Shown: in pieces, positions 34,164 through 44,500 of the stretch
How the letters are laid out: each line of letters begins with the position of its first letter
Position numbering within the stretch: the stretch's first letter is position 1
Origin: Micromonospora marina
GTDB taxonomy: Bacteria > Actinomycetota > Actinomycetes > Mycobacteriales > Micromonosporaceae
Reading direction: 5' to 3'
NCBI RefSeq assembly: GCF_900091565.1
Contig: NZ_FMCV01000002.1
Location: 248,001 to 312,000 of the forward strand
Length of the DNA: 64,000 nt
Made by a program: the position numbers and the translations under genes
Notes under the pieces: generated by a model
The model's input: only the letters and a program-made list of their open reading frames with translations
Database searches by the model: none
Told to the model about the DNA's origin: nothing

Positions 34164-36164
34164 CTACAGCCGGAACACGACCGCCTCGCCGACCTGCTCC
34201 CGGGTCACGCCCGGCGTGTCGACCGGCCGGTCGAGCATCCCCTCCCACGGGGTGCCCGCCAGCTCGTCGCGCAACACCACCACGTTCTTCACGCCGATCT
34301 GCCGCAGGTAGTCGACGCTCGCGTAGTCCGGAAAGCTGACTGTCGCCTCGCGGATTTGGGCCTGCGAACGCGGCGTGAAACCGCTGCCGCCGTTTACCAT
34401 CGGCTGGAACCGGTCGGTGGACCAGAGCATCACCGGCTGGTCGAGGTTCTGGCTGCTCGGCAGCACCAGCATCGGGCCGTCCACGGTCCGCATCGCCGCC
34501 GGCTGCCGCGGCACCACCGGCTGCGGTGTGGCATTCAGCCCTTCCACGAGGACCAGCGCCAGCGGCAGCAGGGTGGCCAGGCGCAGCCACGGGCCCGGCC
34601 ACGGCGGCACCCGCTCGGCGGCCAGCTCGCGTACCCGCATGCAGAACGCGGTGACCGCGCCGGCCGCGAGCAGACCCAGCAGCAGCGTGGTCCACAGCAT
34701 CATCCGGCCCGGCGTGCGCAGCCCGCTCCACCCCGGCAGGTAGTCGAAGAGCGGCGCGTAGGTGAACCGGCCGCCGAAGAACCGCGTCCCCATCGCCAGC
34801 GCCATCGTCACGAGCACGCCGGCGAGCAGGAAGATCCGGTGCCGGATCCGCCAGACCGAGAAGAACAGGCCACCGGCGGCGAGCGCGTAGAGCACGAAAC
34901 CCGGCAGCAGCGTCATCTCCGGGTGCCAGGGCAACACGGCGCGGGCGCCCTCGTGCAGCCCGCCCCAGACCCGCGACTCGGCGGGCGCGGTGAAGAACCC
35001 GCTCGCCGGCGGCGAGTAGAGACCGATGTCCCCGAGCGTCCGCTCCGCGTTCGGGTGCAGCTCGGCAACCGTGAAGTACGGCACGGCCAGCGCCGCGCCC
35101 ACCGCGGCGAAGACGAGCCCACCGAACAGGTCGGCCAGGAACAGCCGCCGGCCGAACGGTCGCTTCACCCGGCGCCGCCGCACGAACCACAGCACCACCG
35201 CGACCAGGCCGGTCCCGGCCAGCATGTACGCGAACGGCAGCCCGATGCCGAACCCCAGGCTGAGCTGCCACGCGGCCACCAGCCACCCGGCGAACGCCCA
35301 GCCCGCGTGCCGGCGGCGCGGCCGGTAGCCGTACCGCAACGACCAGCCGTGACCTCGGGCCAGCATGGCCAGCGCCAGCGGGATGCCGCCGTTTGAGAGG
35401 ATGTGCAGGTGCCCGGCCTGGGCCAGCAGCCACGGCGCGTAGGCGAAGCTCGCCCCCGCCACCGCGCCGCCGATGCGGCCCGCGCCGAGCTGCCGGGCCA
35501 GCACGTACGCGCCGAACGCGGCCAGCGCGTGCGCCAACACGAACATGATGTTGTAGCGCAGCACGGCGTGCTCCGGGCCGACCCCGATCAGGCCGGCCGG
35601 GGCGTACCCGAGGAGCGTGTCGGAGAAGGCGAAGCTCCAGTTCTCCGGATAGAACGAGTTCGCGTGCCACAGCATCGCCGGGTCGGTCCGCAGGATGTGC
35701 CCGGACCACGCCATCTGCCACGCCTGCAGGCTCGGATCCCAGTAGTCCTGCGGCAGCGTGTGCCGCGGATAGCGCAGCGTGGGCCAGGTCATCGCCGCAG
35801 CCAGCGCCAGCGCGGCGAGGGCGGCGAGCGTCCACTCGTGCACCAGGAACCGGCCGACCGCGCGGACGCAGCGGCGGGCCCGGCCGAGCACCGGCTCCGG
35901 CGCGGGCCCGAACGCGGACCAGGGATCGGCGGGCTCGTCGCCGGCCGTACCCGTGGTGTTCTCGTCTGCGCTCGCGGCCTTCTCGGCGGCGGCGTCTGCG
36001 CCGTCGCCGCCCTTCGTCGGGGCGTCACCCTTGTCGGCGGACTCGTCCGCGGTGCCGGCCTCGGGACCGGCGTCCGCCTTGCCGGTGTCCGCCGTGCCGG
36101 TCGACTCGGCCTTGCCGTGGCCTGCCTTGCCGTCGCCTGCCTTGCCGGACTGGTCGGTCGTCAC
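34164..36164 (-). CDS. Large polytopic membrane protein, GT-C-like
   Basis: 666 residues, GTG start overlapping the endonuclease IV stop by four bases (GTGA). The first ~90 residues are Lys/Ala/Asp/Gly-rich with GKAG/GKAD repeats. About 12 hydrophobic segments follow. External loops contain [17 protein letters not shown] and [19 protein letters not shown], similar to membrane glycosyltransferases and YfhO-like proteins. The extracytoplasmic C-terminus (~130 residues; [37 protein letters not shown]) resembles the soluble end of such proteins. Substrate unknown. Coupling to endonuclease IV looks like operon economy rather than shared function. Confidence 0.75.
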   Translation of the reverse strand: MTTDQSGKAGDGKAGHGKAESTGTADTGKADAGPEAGTADESADKGDAPTKGGDGADAAAEKAASADENTTGTAGDEPADPWSAFGPAPEPVLGRARRCVRAVGRFLVHEWTLAALAALALAAAMTWPTLRYPRHTLPQDYWDPSLQAWQMAWSGHILRTDPAMLWHANSFYPENWSFAFSDTLLGYAPAGLIGVGPEHAVLRYNIMFVLAHALAAFGAYVLARQLGAGRIGGAVAGASFAYAPWLLAQAGHLHILSNGGIPLALAMLARGHGWSLRYGYRPRRRHAGWAFAGWLVAAWQLSLGFGIGLPFAYMLAGTGLVAVVLWFVRRRRVKRPFGRRLFLADLFGGLVFAAVGAALAVPYFTVAELHPNAERTLGDIGLYSPPASGFFTAPAESRVWGGLHEGARAVLPWHPEMTLLPGFVLYALAAGGLFFSVWRIRHRIFLLAGVLVTMALAMGTRFFGGRFTYAPLFDYLPGWSGLRTPGRMMLWTTLLLGLLAAGAVTAFCMRVRELAAERVPPWPGPWLRLATLLPLALVLVEGLNATPQPVVPRQPAAMRTVDGPMLVLPSSQNLDQPVMLWSTDRFQPMVNGGSGFTPRSQAQIREATVSFPDYASVDYLRQIGVKNVVVLRDELAGTPWEGMLDRPVDTPGVTREQVGEAVVFRL

Positions 36165-36943
36165 GCCGTCGCGCCCAACTGCCCGCGCAGGAACGCGATG
36201 TCGGCCGCCTGGCCCTCGACGCCGCCGGGGGTCTCCACGATCACCGGCGCGCCGGCCGCGCGGATCACCGCCACCAGCAGCTCCGGGTCGATGGTGCCGC
36301 CGGTCAGGTTGTCGTGCCGGTCCTGACCGGAGTTGAACGCGCCCTTGGAGTTGTTCGCGTGGACCAGGTCGATCCGGCCGGTGATCGCCTTCACCCGGTC
36401 GACCAGGCCCAGCAGTTCCTCGCCGCCCGCGTACGCGTGGCAGGTGTCCAGGCAGAAGCCGACCTCGTGGTCGCCGAGCGCGTCCCAGAGCCGGGCCAGG
36501 GAGTCGAGGTGCCGGGCGCAGGCGTTGTCGCCACCGGCGGTGTTCTCGATCAGCACCGGCAGCGGGAAGCCGCCGGAGTCAGCCGCGTACGCGAAGGTCT
36601 TGCGCCAGTTGTCGAAGCCGACGGCGACGTCGTGGCCGGCGTTGACGTGGCCGCCGTGCACGATCAGCCCCCTGGCCCCGACGTCGGCCGCGGCGGTGGC
36701 GTGGGCGAGCAGCAGCTTGCGGCTGGGGATGCGGATCCGGTTGTTCAGCGTGGCCACGTTGATCACGTACGGCGCGTGCACGTAGAGGTCGACGTCGGCG
36801 GAACGAAGGCGCTCGGCGTCCTCGCGCGGCTTCGGGGCCTTCCAGCCCTGCGGGTCGGCCAGGAAGAACTGGACCGCCTCGGCCTGCCGGGCGGTCGCCT
36901 CGGCCAGCGGGTCGGTCGGATCGACGTGGGCTCCGATTCGCAT
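36161..36943 (-). CDS. nfo: Endonuclease IV (AP endonuclease family 2)
   Basis: 260 residues from ATG 36943. TAGGCT on the minus strand ends seven bases upstream, a clear leaderless arrangement. The TIM-barrel metal-binding motifs of Nfo are present: [97 protein letters not shown] and VIVETPGG. The His, Glu and Asp ligands for the three-zinc centre are in place. It cleaves DNA 5' to abasic sites in base-excision repair. It is slightly short for the family but complete. Confidence 0.92.
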   Translation of the reverse strand: MRIGAHVDPTDPLAEATARQAEAVQFFLADPQGWKAPKPREDAERLRSADVDLYVHAPYVINVATLNNRIRIPSRKLLLAHATAAADVGARGLIVHGGHVNAGHDVAVGFDNWRKTFAYAADSGGFPLPVLIENTAGGDNACARHLDSLARLWDALGDHEVGFCLDTCHAYAGGEELLGLVDRVKAITGRIDLVHANNSKGAFNSGQDRHDNLTGGTIDPELLVAVIRAAGAPVIVETPGGVEGQAADIAFLRGQLGATA

Positions 36944-37522
36944 GCAGGGCAGCCTACGTCGCGCCTGCGACGGTCGGCGCGCTCGCGGGAGGCGCCCGGC
37001 GGGTCGGACGCGTCACCACCCGGCCCGGCGGTCGTTGTCCGAGGTGGGATCGATGGTCGACGCTCCGCCCGCACGTGGTCCACAGCACGGACGGGCGAGG
37101 GTGGACCCCCGGAAACGGGACGCCCCGCCGTGCGGCCCGGCACTGCGGGGCGGGATCCACTCGTCACCCGGTACGGGAGACCGGCAGTAGGACCAATTCC
37201 TCCATTTACCCCAAGTGGTGACGAGAGCCATTGTATGGTCAGACCAGGTGACAACACGATAAAGCTCCGCGGGGCGTCTTCGATCCAACCTCATCGGTGT
37301 GGTCGTTCCTCCCCAGGTCCCACCCAAGGAATGCGGACGGGACGCCCCGCGGTCCCGTGGACAGGGGTCCACCTGCCGGCTCGCCGGAGGTGGGCCCCTG
37401 TCGCCGCACCCGGCACACCGGGGCCGCCCGCCCGGCCATGATCGTCCGGACCGGCTATCCTGGTCCGGTTGTCCGCGTGTCCGGCCGGGTTCCCCCGGCA
37501 GCGGCGCGGGCAACGACGCACG
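36944..37522. other. Intergenic region between nfo and the rpsF operon
   Basis: About 580 bases with no credible gene. Near the rpsF end, TATCCT (37456-37461) is a plausible -10 element for the ribosomal operon. A GTGGAC-AGGG-GTCCAC inverted repeat lies near 37355. An AT-richer patch around 37190-37265 may hold another promoter, but no -35/-10 pair is convincing. Confidence 0.5.
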
Positions 37523-37567
37523 ACCTCCTGCCACGGAAGGACCGTGGCCGCTTAGCCCACAGGAGGT
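37523..37567 (+). promoter_or_regulatory. rpsF leader: S6:S18-type autoregulatory RNA
   Basis: ACCTCCTG (37523-37530) is the exact complement of CAGGAGGT (37560-37567), the rpsF Shine-Dalgarno, so an 8-base stem can block translation. Inside it a second hairpin (CCACGG-AAGGA-CCGTGG, 37531-37547) is followed directly by an unpaired CCG (37548-37550). A CCG bulge beside a hairpin upstream of rpsF is the published signature of the RNA element bound by the S6:S18 complex. The placement before rpsF and the rpsR gene in the same operon fit product feedback. Confidence 0.62.
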
Positions 37568-37576
37568 GAGCACGTC

Positions 37577-37867
37577 TTGCGTCATTACGAAGTCATGGTG
37601 ATCCTCGACCCCAGCCTCGAGGAGCGCACCGTCGCCCCGTCGCTCGACACGTACCTGAACGTGATCCGGACCGCGGGTGGCTCGGTGGAGAAGACCGACG
37701 TGTGGGGCCGCCGGCGCCTCGCGTACGAGATCAACAAGAAGGCCGAGGGCATCTACGCCGTCATCGACCTCCAGGCGACGCCGGAGGCCGTTGGCGAGCT
37801 GGACCGTCAGCTCCGACTCAACGAGTCGGTGCTGCGCACCAAGGTCATCCGCCCGGAGATGCGCTGA
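37577..37867 (+). CDS. rpsF: 30S ribosomal protein S6
   Basis: 96 residues from TTG 37577, with AGGAGGTGAG seven bases upstream. The S6 family start [18 protein letters not shown], the [22 protein letters not shown] core and [12 protein letters not shown] are intact. S6 binds the central domain of 16S rRNA together with S18, whose gene is in the same operon. The uncommon TTG start combined with an otherwise perfect Shine-Dalgarno that can be sequestered suggests tuned expression. First gene of rpsF-ssb-rpsR-rplI. Confidence 0.97.
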   Translation: MRHYEVMVILDPSLEERTVAPSLDTYLNVIRTAGGSVEKTDVWGRRRLAYEINKKAEGIYAVIDLQATPEAVGELDRQLRLNESVLRTKVIRPEMR

Positions 37868-37967
37868 GCATCTAGACCCGGCACGTCCGGATCACAAGCC
37901 TCATCCACGCTGTCGTACGGCTCTGAGAGCCTCAACGGCACAAAGATGAGTGCGCGAGGAGATGGTC

Positions 37968-38477
37968 ATGGCAGGAGACACCACCATCACGGTCATCGGC
38001 AACCTGACCGATGACCCCGAGTTGCGATTCACCCCCTCCGGTGCGGCGGTCGCCAAGTTCCGGGTCGCTTCGACGCCCCGCTTCATGGACAAGGCCTCCG
38101 GCGAGTGGAAGGACGGCGAGCCGCTGTTCCTCTCGTGCACGGTCTGGCGCCAGGCCGCCGAGAACGTCGCCGAGTCGCTGCAGCGCGGCGCTCGCGTGAT
38201 CGTGTCCGGCCGACTGCGCCAGCGGTCGTACGAGACCCGCGAGGGTGAGAAGCGCACCGTCATCGAGCTGGAGGTCGACGAGATCGGCCCGTCGCTGCGC
38301 TACGCCACGGCGAAGGTGCAGAAGATGTCCCGCTCCGGTGGCGGTGGCGGCGGCTTCGGTGGTGGTGGCGGCCAGGGCGGCGGCGGAGGCAACTTCGACG
38401 ACCCCTGGGCCTCTGCTGCCCCGGCCCCCTCCCGCGGTGGTTCGGGCGGAAACTTCGACGAGGAGCCTCCGTTCTGA
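37968..38477 (+). CDS. ssb: Single-stranded DNA-binding protein
   Basis: 169 residues from ATG 37968 ([22 protein letters not shown]), with GAGGAG upstream. The OB-fold DNA-binding domain covers about 1-115 ([59 protein letters not shown]). A Gly-rich linker leads to the acidic tip NFDEEPPF, which recruits repair and replication proteins. It protects single-stranded DNA at forks. It lies between rpsF and rpsR as in most bacteria. Confidence 0.97.
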   Translation: MAGDTTITVIGNLTDDPELRFTPSGAAVAKFRVASTPRFMDKASGEWKDGEPLFLSCTVWRQAAENVAESLQRGARVIVSGRLRQRSYETREGEKRTVIELEVDEIGPSLRYATAKVQKMSRSGGGGGGFGGGGGQGGGGGNFDDPWASAAPAPSRGGSGGNFDEEPPF

Positions 38478-38518
38478 TGGCGCCGAGCGCCCGCGATCGC
38501 AAACCAGGAGCACGAGCA

Positions 38519-38758
38519 ATGGCTAAGGCTGCGGCACTGCGCAAGCCGAAGAAGAAGGTGAACCCGCTCGACAAGGACGGGATCACCTACATCGATTACA
38601 AGGACACCGCGCTGCTGCGCAAGTTCATCTCCGACCGCGGCAAGATCCGCGCTCGGCGGGTGACCGGCGTCACGTCGCAGCAGCAGCGGCAGATCGCCCG
38701 TGCGGTCAAGAACGCCCGCGAGATGGCGCTCCTGCCGTACACGGCCACGACCCGCTGA
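38519..38758 (+). CDS. rpsR: 30S ribosomal protein S18, cysteine-free form
   Basis: 79 residues from ATG 38519, with AGGAG nine bases upstream. The S18 core is clear: [30 protein letters not shown] and [14 protein letters not shown]. Zinc-binding S18 proteins carry a CxxC near the N-terminus and another Cys after RRVTG; here these positions read VNPLDK and GVTSQQQ, so no cysteine remains. This is a C-minus S18, encoded in the canonical rpsF operon. S18 binds with S6 in the platform of the small subunit. Confidence 0.95.
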   Translation: MAKAAALRKPKKKVNPLDKDGITYIDYKDTALLRKFISDRGKIRARRVTGVTSQQQRQIARAVKNAREMALLPYTATTR

Positions 38759-38772
38759 GAGGAGGCACGGAC

Positions 38773-39219
38773 ATGAAGATCATCCTGACTCAGGAGGTGT
38801 CCGGCCTCGGCTCTCCGGGCGACATCGTCGAGGTCAAGGACGGCTTCGGCCGTAACTACCTGCTGCCGCAGGGCTTCGCGATCGCCTGGACCAAGGGCGC
38901 GGAGAAGCAGGTCACGGTCATCAAGCGGGCCCGCTCGGCCCGCGAGATCCGCGACCTCGGCCACGCCACCGAGGTCAAGACCCAGGTCGAGGGTCTGAAG
39001 GTCAACCTGAAGGCCCGCGCCGGCGACGGCGGGCGGCTCTTCGGCTCGGTCACCCCGGCCGAGATCGTCGACGCCGTCAAGGCCGCCGGCGGCCCGACCC
39101 TGGACCGCCGCCGGCTGGAGCTGCCCGGCCACATCAAGGCGCTCGGCTCCTACCCGGTGAGCATCCGGCTGCACCCCGAGGTGACCGCCAAGTTCGACCT
39201 GAACGTGGTCAAGGGCTGA
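38773..39219 (+). CDS. rplI: 50S ribosomal protein L9
   Basis: 148 residues from ATG 38773, 14 bases after rpsR with a GAGAGGAGG site upstream. N-terminal globular domain: [37 protein letters not shown] long connecting helix and the C-terminal domain ([42 protein letters not shown]) follow. L9 is an elongated large-subunit protein near the L1 stalk. Last gene of the operon, followed by a strong terminator. Confidence 0.97.
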   Translation: MKIILTQEVSGLGSPGDIVEVKDGFGRNYLLPQGFAIAWTKGAEKQVTVIKRARSAREIRDLGHATEVKTQVEGLKVNLKARAGDGGRLFGSVTPAEIVDAVKAAGGPTLDRRRLELPGHIKALGSYPVSIRLHPEVTAKFDLNVVKG

Positions 39220-39237
39220 CACCCGAAGCACGACGCG

Positions 39238-39270
39238 AAAGGCCCGCACCGGTCGCCGGTGCGGGCCTTT
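39238..39270 (+). terminator. rpsF operon terminator
   Basis: AAAGGCCCGCACCGG pairs perfectly with CCGGTGCGGGCCTTT around TCG: a 15-base stem ending in T residues, 18 bases after the rplI stop. The symmetrical A/T ends suit it to the convergent gene as well. Confidence 0.85.
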
Positions 39271-39285
39271 CCGCATCCTCGCCGC

Positions 39286-41112
39286 TCAACCGAGCGGATT
39301 ACCCGTCACCGCGCTGATCACCACGGTGGACAGGCCACCACCCACCACCGCCGCCGCCAGCGCCACGGTCGCCGACCGCCACGTCGTCCCGACCTGCCGC
39401 AGCAACACCGCCACCACCAGACTGCTCACCATCGCCAACCCGAACCGCGGCGCCGCCGACACCAACGAATCCAGCGCATGCGCACGCGGCGGGTCACACC
39501 CACCACCGGTGATGTCGGTGACACACCCCGCCGGAGGCTGACCGCTCAGGAACAGCAGACCGACCACGAGCAGCACCGCCGGAACCAGATAGCAGGCCGC
39601 CGTGTAGAACAGCGGCCGCAATGGACCACCCGGATCCGGGTCGAGCAGGTCGTCCTCCAGCCGCCGGCCCCACGAGCCGCCGCCGATCGTCTCCACCCGC
39701 CGCCGTAACGTCGACGCCGCCGGCTCCACCGGGCGACGGTGCGGCACCGTACGCGCACGCGGCGCCGAGTAAGCCACCGCAGGCGAACGCGGAGCCGTCG
39801 ACGGCGACTCCATCCACCGGGGGTCGTCACCGGACAGCCGGGTACCCGACCAGAACGCCTCGGCCCGCGCCGGTGACGCCCAGCCCTCCCGCACCGGCGG
39901 CGCCGAACGGCCCCACGGATCTGGCTCCGCGTACCGGCCGTCGGCGTGCCGCACCGGCTCCAGGAAACCGGTGTCGGTGAACCGGTCCCACTCACCCGTG
40001 TGCTCCGTACGGTCCCAGCGGCTCGCGGGCACCGGCCGCTCCCAGGCGTGCACGCCCGACGCCTCCCACGGATCGACAGCGGGTGGCTCCACCGGCTCAC
40101 GCTCGGCGCCCCGGCGGCGCTGCCACGGATCCGCCGCCGCCCGCGACCGCGCCGAGTCCGACGGCGTCGTCCGTCCCCAGGTCGGCTCTGCCTCGGTTGG
40201 CGTCGTCCGTCCCCAGGTCGGCTCTGCCTCGGTTGGCGTCGTCCGTCCCCAGGTCGGCTCTGCCTCGGTTGGCGTCGTCCGTCCCCAGGTCGGCTCTGCC
40301 TCGGTTGGCGTCGTCCGTCCCCAGGTCGGCTCCGCCTCGGTTGGCGTCGTCCGTCCCCAGGTCGGCTCCGCCCTGGTCGGCGTCGCCCGTCCCCAGGCCG
40401 GCTCCGACCCGGCCGTCGACGCCGACCGGCCCGCGTCCGAAGACGACGCCGGCCACTCGGCATCCGTCCCCGAACGGGTCCACGCGCTGTCCGGCACCGC
40501 CGACCGGGACCAGGTCGAGTCCGACTCCGCGGGCGGCGGCCAGGACGAACCCGACGCCGACCGGCGCCGCCGGCCCGCCGGGCGATCACCGGCCGAACCA
40601 GTCGGCCCTTCGCTGGTACCCGCCGACTCCGGCAGCCCGGACCAGGTCACCTGCGGGCGGCGCGTCGCCGCCCGGCGCGGACGGCTCCGGGGCGCCGCCC
40701 CCGACACCGGTTCGTCGTCCTCGTCCGCCCGCCGGTTGCCCACGTACCCCCGCTCCTGCGGGGCGTCCATCGTCCACTCGGCGGTGCGGTCCGACAACGG
40801 ACCCGCACCGATCGCGCGCAGATCCCGTCGGCCACCGCCTGAGGACGGCGGGTACACCTCGTCGTCGTCGGGCGCGGCATGCCGCCCGCCGCCGTCCGCG
40901 CGACTCACCCCGGACTCCAGGGCCCAGCGGGGAAGGTACGTCTCCACCGGTTCGTCCTGGCCACGCTCGATCGCCCGCCGTCGGCTCGCCGTGCGGTAGC
41001 CCTCCGGCGCGTACGAGTCGACCCGGCGCGGCCCGACGGGCTCGTCCCAGGAACCGCTCGGCCGTCGCTCGCGCGGGCTGTCCTCCCCGCTTCCCCAGTC
41101 CCGGTGTCTCAC
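39286..41112 (-). CDS. Membrane protein with long repeat-rich cytoplasmic region
   Basis: 608 residues from GTG 41112 (VRHRDWGSGEDSPRERRPSG); the start is not firmly fixed. The first ~480 residues are hydrophilic, Arg/Ser/Pro/Trp-rich and include about seven tandem copies of EPTWGRTTPTEA. The conserved end has VETIGGGSWGRRLEDDLLDPD, then three hydrophobic segments (LFYTAACYLVPAVLLVVGLLFL, FGLAMVSSLVVAVLL, ATVALAAAVVGGGLSTVVIS). No enzymatic motif is seen. The long disordered region and regular W-G spacing suggest a scaffold or a substrate of kinases, but that is a guess. It is convergent with rplI. Confidence 0.72.
   Translation of the reverse strand: MRHRDWGSGEDSPRERRPSGSWDEPVGPRRVDSYAPEGYRTASRRRAIERGQDEPVETYLPRWALESGVSRADGGGRHAAPDDDEVYPPSSGGGRRDLRAIGAGPLSDRTAEWTMDAPQERGYVGNRRADEDDEPVSGAAPRSRPRRAATRRPQVTWSGLPESAGTSEGPTGSAGDRPAGRRRRSASGSSWPPPAESDSTWSRSAVPDSAWTRSGTDAEWPASSSDAGRSASTAGSEPAWGRATPTRAEPTWGRTTPTEAEPTWGRTTPTEAEPTWGRTTPTEAEPTWGRTTPTEAEPTWGRTTPTEAEPTWGRTTPSDSARSRAAADPWQRRRGAEREPVEPPAVDPWEASGVHAWERPVPASRWDRTEHTGEWDRFTDTGFLEPVRHADGRYAEPDPWGRSAPPVREGWASPARAEAFWSGTRLSGDDPRWMESPSTAPRSPAVAYSAPRARTVPHRRPVEPAASTLRRRVETIGGGSWGRRLEDDLLDPDPGGPLRPLFYTAACYLVPAVLLVVGLLFLSGQPPAGCVTDITGGGCDPPRAHALDSLVSAAPRFGLAMVSSLVVAVLLRQVGTTWRSATVALAAAVVGGGLSTVVISAVTGNPLG
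40163..40410 (-). repeat. 36-base tandem repeat, about seven copies
   Basis: Contiguous 36-base units, nearly identical in the middle copies and diverging at both ends (Ala/Arg/Ser variants). Each encodes 12 residues, EPTWGRTTPTEA. The period is a multiple of three and the frame is kept. Confidence 0.9.
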
Positions 41113-41221
41113 GGCCGGAGCGTGACCTCTCTCAACCCGAAAGTAAACCCGCTGTCCCAGGTGTCGCCGTTTCGCAGCGATAGTACGGGACGACCGACGA
41201 CAAAGCTCGGCCGGGAATCTT

Positions 41222-41339
41222 CCGTCCACAGGGTGGGGATAGTAAAAGCCCAGGTCGGAGGCGATAAGCCCACAATTACCCATCACTTTTCCACACCCCT
41301 GTGCACACCCTGCGCACATGCCTGCGCCCGGCGTCCACA
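41222..41339 (+). promoter_or_regulatory. DnaA-box-like sequences upstream of dnaB
   Basis: Three 9-mers in the same orientation: CCGTCCACA (41222-41230), TTTTCCACA (41287-41295) and GCGTCCACA (41331-41339). All keep the TCCACA core. They lie just upstream of the best dnaB promoter. Otherwise 41113-41509 holds no gene. Confidence 0.45.
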
Positions 41340-41369
41340 GGTTGTCCCGAGGCTCGTCCACCGGCCTTG

Positions 41370-41399
41370 TTGAGCGGCTGACCTCGGGTTCCGTATCGT
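41370..41399 (+). promoter_or_regulatory. Likely dnaB promoter
   Basis: TTGAGC (41370-41375) and TATCGT (41394-41399) with an 18-base spacer, about 105 bases upstream of the dnaB start. Confidence 0.5.
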
Positions 41400-41509
41400 T
41401 GGCCCCCGACCGCCGGGCGATGACCCCCGATCGACCGGAGGGTCGGCGGAGAGTTGTCGTACCCCGGCGATACAGCTGGACTCGATCCGACGCAGCGAGG
41501 GGGGAACCC

Positions 41510-44500
41510 GTGTCGGTCACCGACGAGACGCGCGCGGAACGGACCGGGGGATCGCCCGAGCCGCCGCCGCGCGATGCGCCGTTCGAAAAGACACCACCCC
41601 AGGACGTCGCCGCCGAGCAGTGCGTGCTCGGCGGCATGCTGCTCTCCAAGGACGCCATCGCGGACGTCGTGGAGATCCTGAAGACCAACGACTTCTACCG
41701 CCCGGTCCACGCCACCATCTTCGACGCGATCCTGGACATCTACGGGCGCGGCGAGCCCGCCGACCCGATCACCGTGGCGGCCGCGCTAGCCGACTCCGGC
41801 GACCTCGCCCGGATCGGCGGTGCCCCCTACCTGCACACGCTGATCGCCAGCGTGCCCACCGCCGCGAACGCCGCCTACTACGCCCGTATCGTCGGCGAAC
41901 GAGCAGTGCTCCGCCGGCTGGTCGAGGCCGGCACCCGGATCGTGCAGCTCGGCTACGGGACCGGCCCGAGCGGCAGCCGCGACGTCGACGACATCGTCGA
42001 CCTCGCCCAGCAGGCCGTCTACGAGATCACCGAGAAGCGCGTCAGCGAGGACTTCGCCGTCCTGGCCGACATGCTCCAGCCGACGCTCGACGAGATCGAG
42101 GCGGTCGGCGCCCAGGGCGGGGTGATGACCGGTGTGCCGACCGGCTTCACCGACCTCGACCGCCTGCTCAACGGCCTGCACGCCGGCCAGCTCATCATCG
42201 TCGCCGGCCGGCCCGGTCTCGGTAAGGCGCTCGCACTCGACACCCCGCTGCCCACCCCGCAGGGCTGGACCACAATGGGTGAGGTGCGCGTCGGCGAGCA
42301 ACTCCTCGCCGCGGACGGCACCCCGACGACGATCACCGACGTCTTCGACGTGATGTACGACCGCCCCTGCTACGAGGTCGAGTTCTCCGACGGCTCGGTC
42401 ATCGTGGCGGACGGCGAGCACCTGTGGAAGACCACGACCCGGGCCAGCCGCCGTCAAGCGGAGGCACGCCGGCGGTACCACTGGACCGAGCCGGCACCGG
42501 CGAAGGTACGGGCGGCCGAGGCGACCGCATCCGCCGGACCGCACCGCCCGGTCACTCTCACCGAAACCCTGGAACAGGTCGGCCCGGAATTCCGGAACGT
42601 GCCCCACACGGTGGCGCAGACGGTTGGTGTGAACGACCGGGTGGCCCGCCCGGTGACCCGGAAAGGCAAGACGCACAACTGGACGGTGCCGGGCTACCCG
42701 GTGAGCGCGTCGATCTCCGGCCTCCGCGCCCGAGCGGAACGGCAGGTAAACGCCGGCAGCCGCGCCGAGCACGACGGCATCGTCACGACGGCGCAGATCG
42801 CGGCCACACTGCGCACCGATACTGCCGACCGCCGTCTCAACCACGCCGTGCGGAACTGCGCACCGCTCCGGCTTCCGGAACGTGACCTGACCGTCCCGCC
42901 GTACACCCTCGGGGTGTGGCTCGGCGACGGGCACACCGGGGCCGGCCGCTTCACCACCGCGGACGCGGAGATGCTCGACCTGGTGGCCCGGGACGGCTTC
43001 CTGGTACGCCCGAGCGGGCCCATGGTCTACAGCGTGCATCTGCCCACACACGAGCGGAACGGCTCCTTCCTGGCCCTGCTCCGCCGGGTCGGGGTGGCCT
43101 ACGACAAGCACATCCCGCAGGACTATCTACGCGCTTCCGAAGTCCAGCGCCGGGCGTTGCTTGCCGGTCTCATGGACACCGACGGCACGGTGGCGCCGAC
43201 CGGGAACCTTCAGTACACGTCCACCTCGCGGCGCTTGATCGACGGCGTGCGGGAACTCGTCGTCAGCCTGGGCTACCGGTGCACCATGACCGAGCGCAGG
43301 GTGCGCGGCAGTACCGAGGAAACGTCGATCGCGTACACGCTGAACTTCTCCACCCCGGACACGGTCTTCCGGCTGGAGCGGAAGCGGACCGCCCATGCGG
43401 CCCGGCGCCGGTCGTCCCCGGACGTCCGCTCCCACTCGCGGTTCGTCGTGGACGTCCGCCGGGTGCCGAGCGTTGCGGTGCGTTGCGTGACTGTCGACAA
43501 TCCCGACCACCTGTATCTGGCGGGCCGCTCGATGATCCCGACGCACAACAGCACGGCGAGTATGGACTTCGCCCGTAATGCGGCGATCCGCGCCAACCAG
43601 GCGTCGGCGATCTTCTCGCTGGAAATGAGCAAGGTCGAGATCGTCATGCGACTCCTCTCGGCCGAGGCGCGCGTACCGCTGCACGTCCTCCGCAGCGGGC
43701 AGCTCTCCGACGACGACTGGACCAAGCTGGCCCGCTGCATGGGCGAGATCAGCGAGGCGCCGCTCTTCGTCGACGACACGCCGAGCATGAACCTCATGGA
43801 GATCCGGGCGAAGGCGCGGCGGCTCAAGCAGAAGCACGACCTGAAGCTGATCGTCGTCGACTATCTCCAGCTGATGACCTCGCCGAAGCGCACCGAGAGC
43901 CGGCAGCAGGAGGTCGCGGACCTGTCCCGTGGCCTGAAGCTGCTGGCCAAGGAGGTCGAATGCCCGGTGATCGCGGTGAGTCAGCTGAACCGTGGTCCCG
44001 AGCAGCGCACCGACAAGCGGCCGCAACTGTCCGACTTGCGGGAATCGGGCTGCTTGACGGCTGACACCAGACTCGTTCGGGCCGATGACAACTCGGAGAT
44101 CACTCTCGGAGCACTCCTGGCCGGGAAGGTCACCGACATCCCGGTCTGGGCGCTTGACGAGGGCCTCCGCTACACCCCTCGAACGCTCACGCATGCCTTT
44201 CCCAGTGGGACGCGCGAGGTCTTCCGGATGACTCTCGCCTCCGGGAAGCAGGTGGAGGCGACTGCCAACCACCCGTTCCTTACGTTCCGTGGCTGGGTGC
44301 CGCTGGGGGAACTCGCGGTGGGAAACCGGCTCGCCGCGCCGCGTCACATTCCGCCGCCGCTGAACATCCAGCCGTGGGCCGAGCCGAAGGTGGTGATGCT
44401 GGCTCACCTCCTTGGAGGCGGTTCGTTCGTCCGCCGACAGCCGATCCGCTACGCCAGCTGCGACGAGGCGAACCTGGCGGCCGTGACGGACGCGGCCACG

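Noticed and set aside
40163-40410. Tandem 36-base units as a CRISPR array
   Set aside because: Units are contiguous without spacers, keep the reading frame and encode a 12-residue protein repeat.
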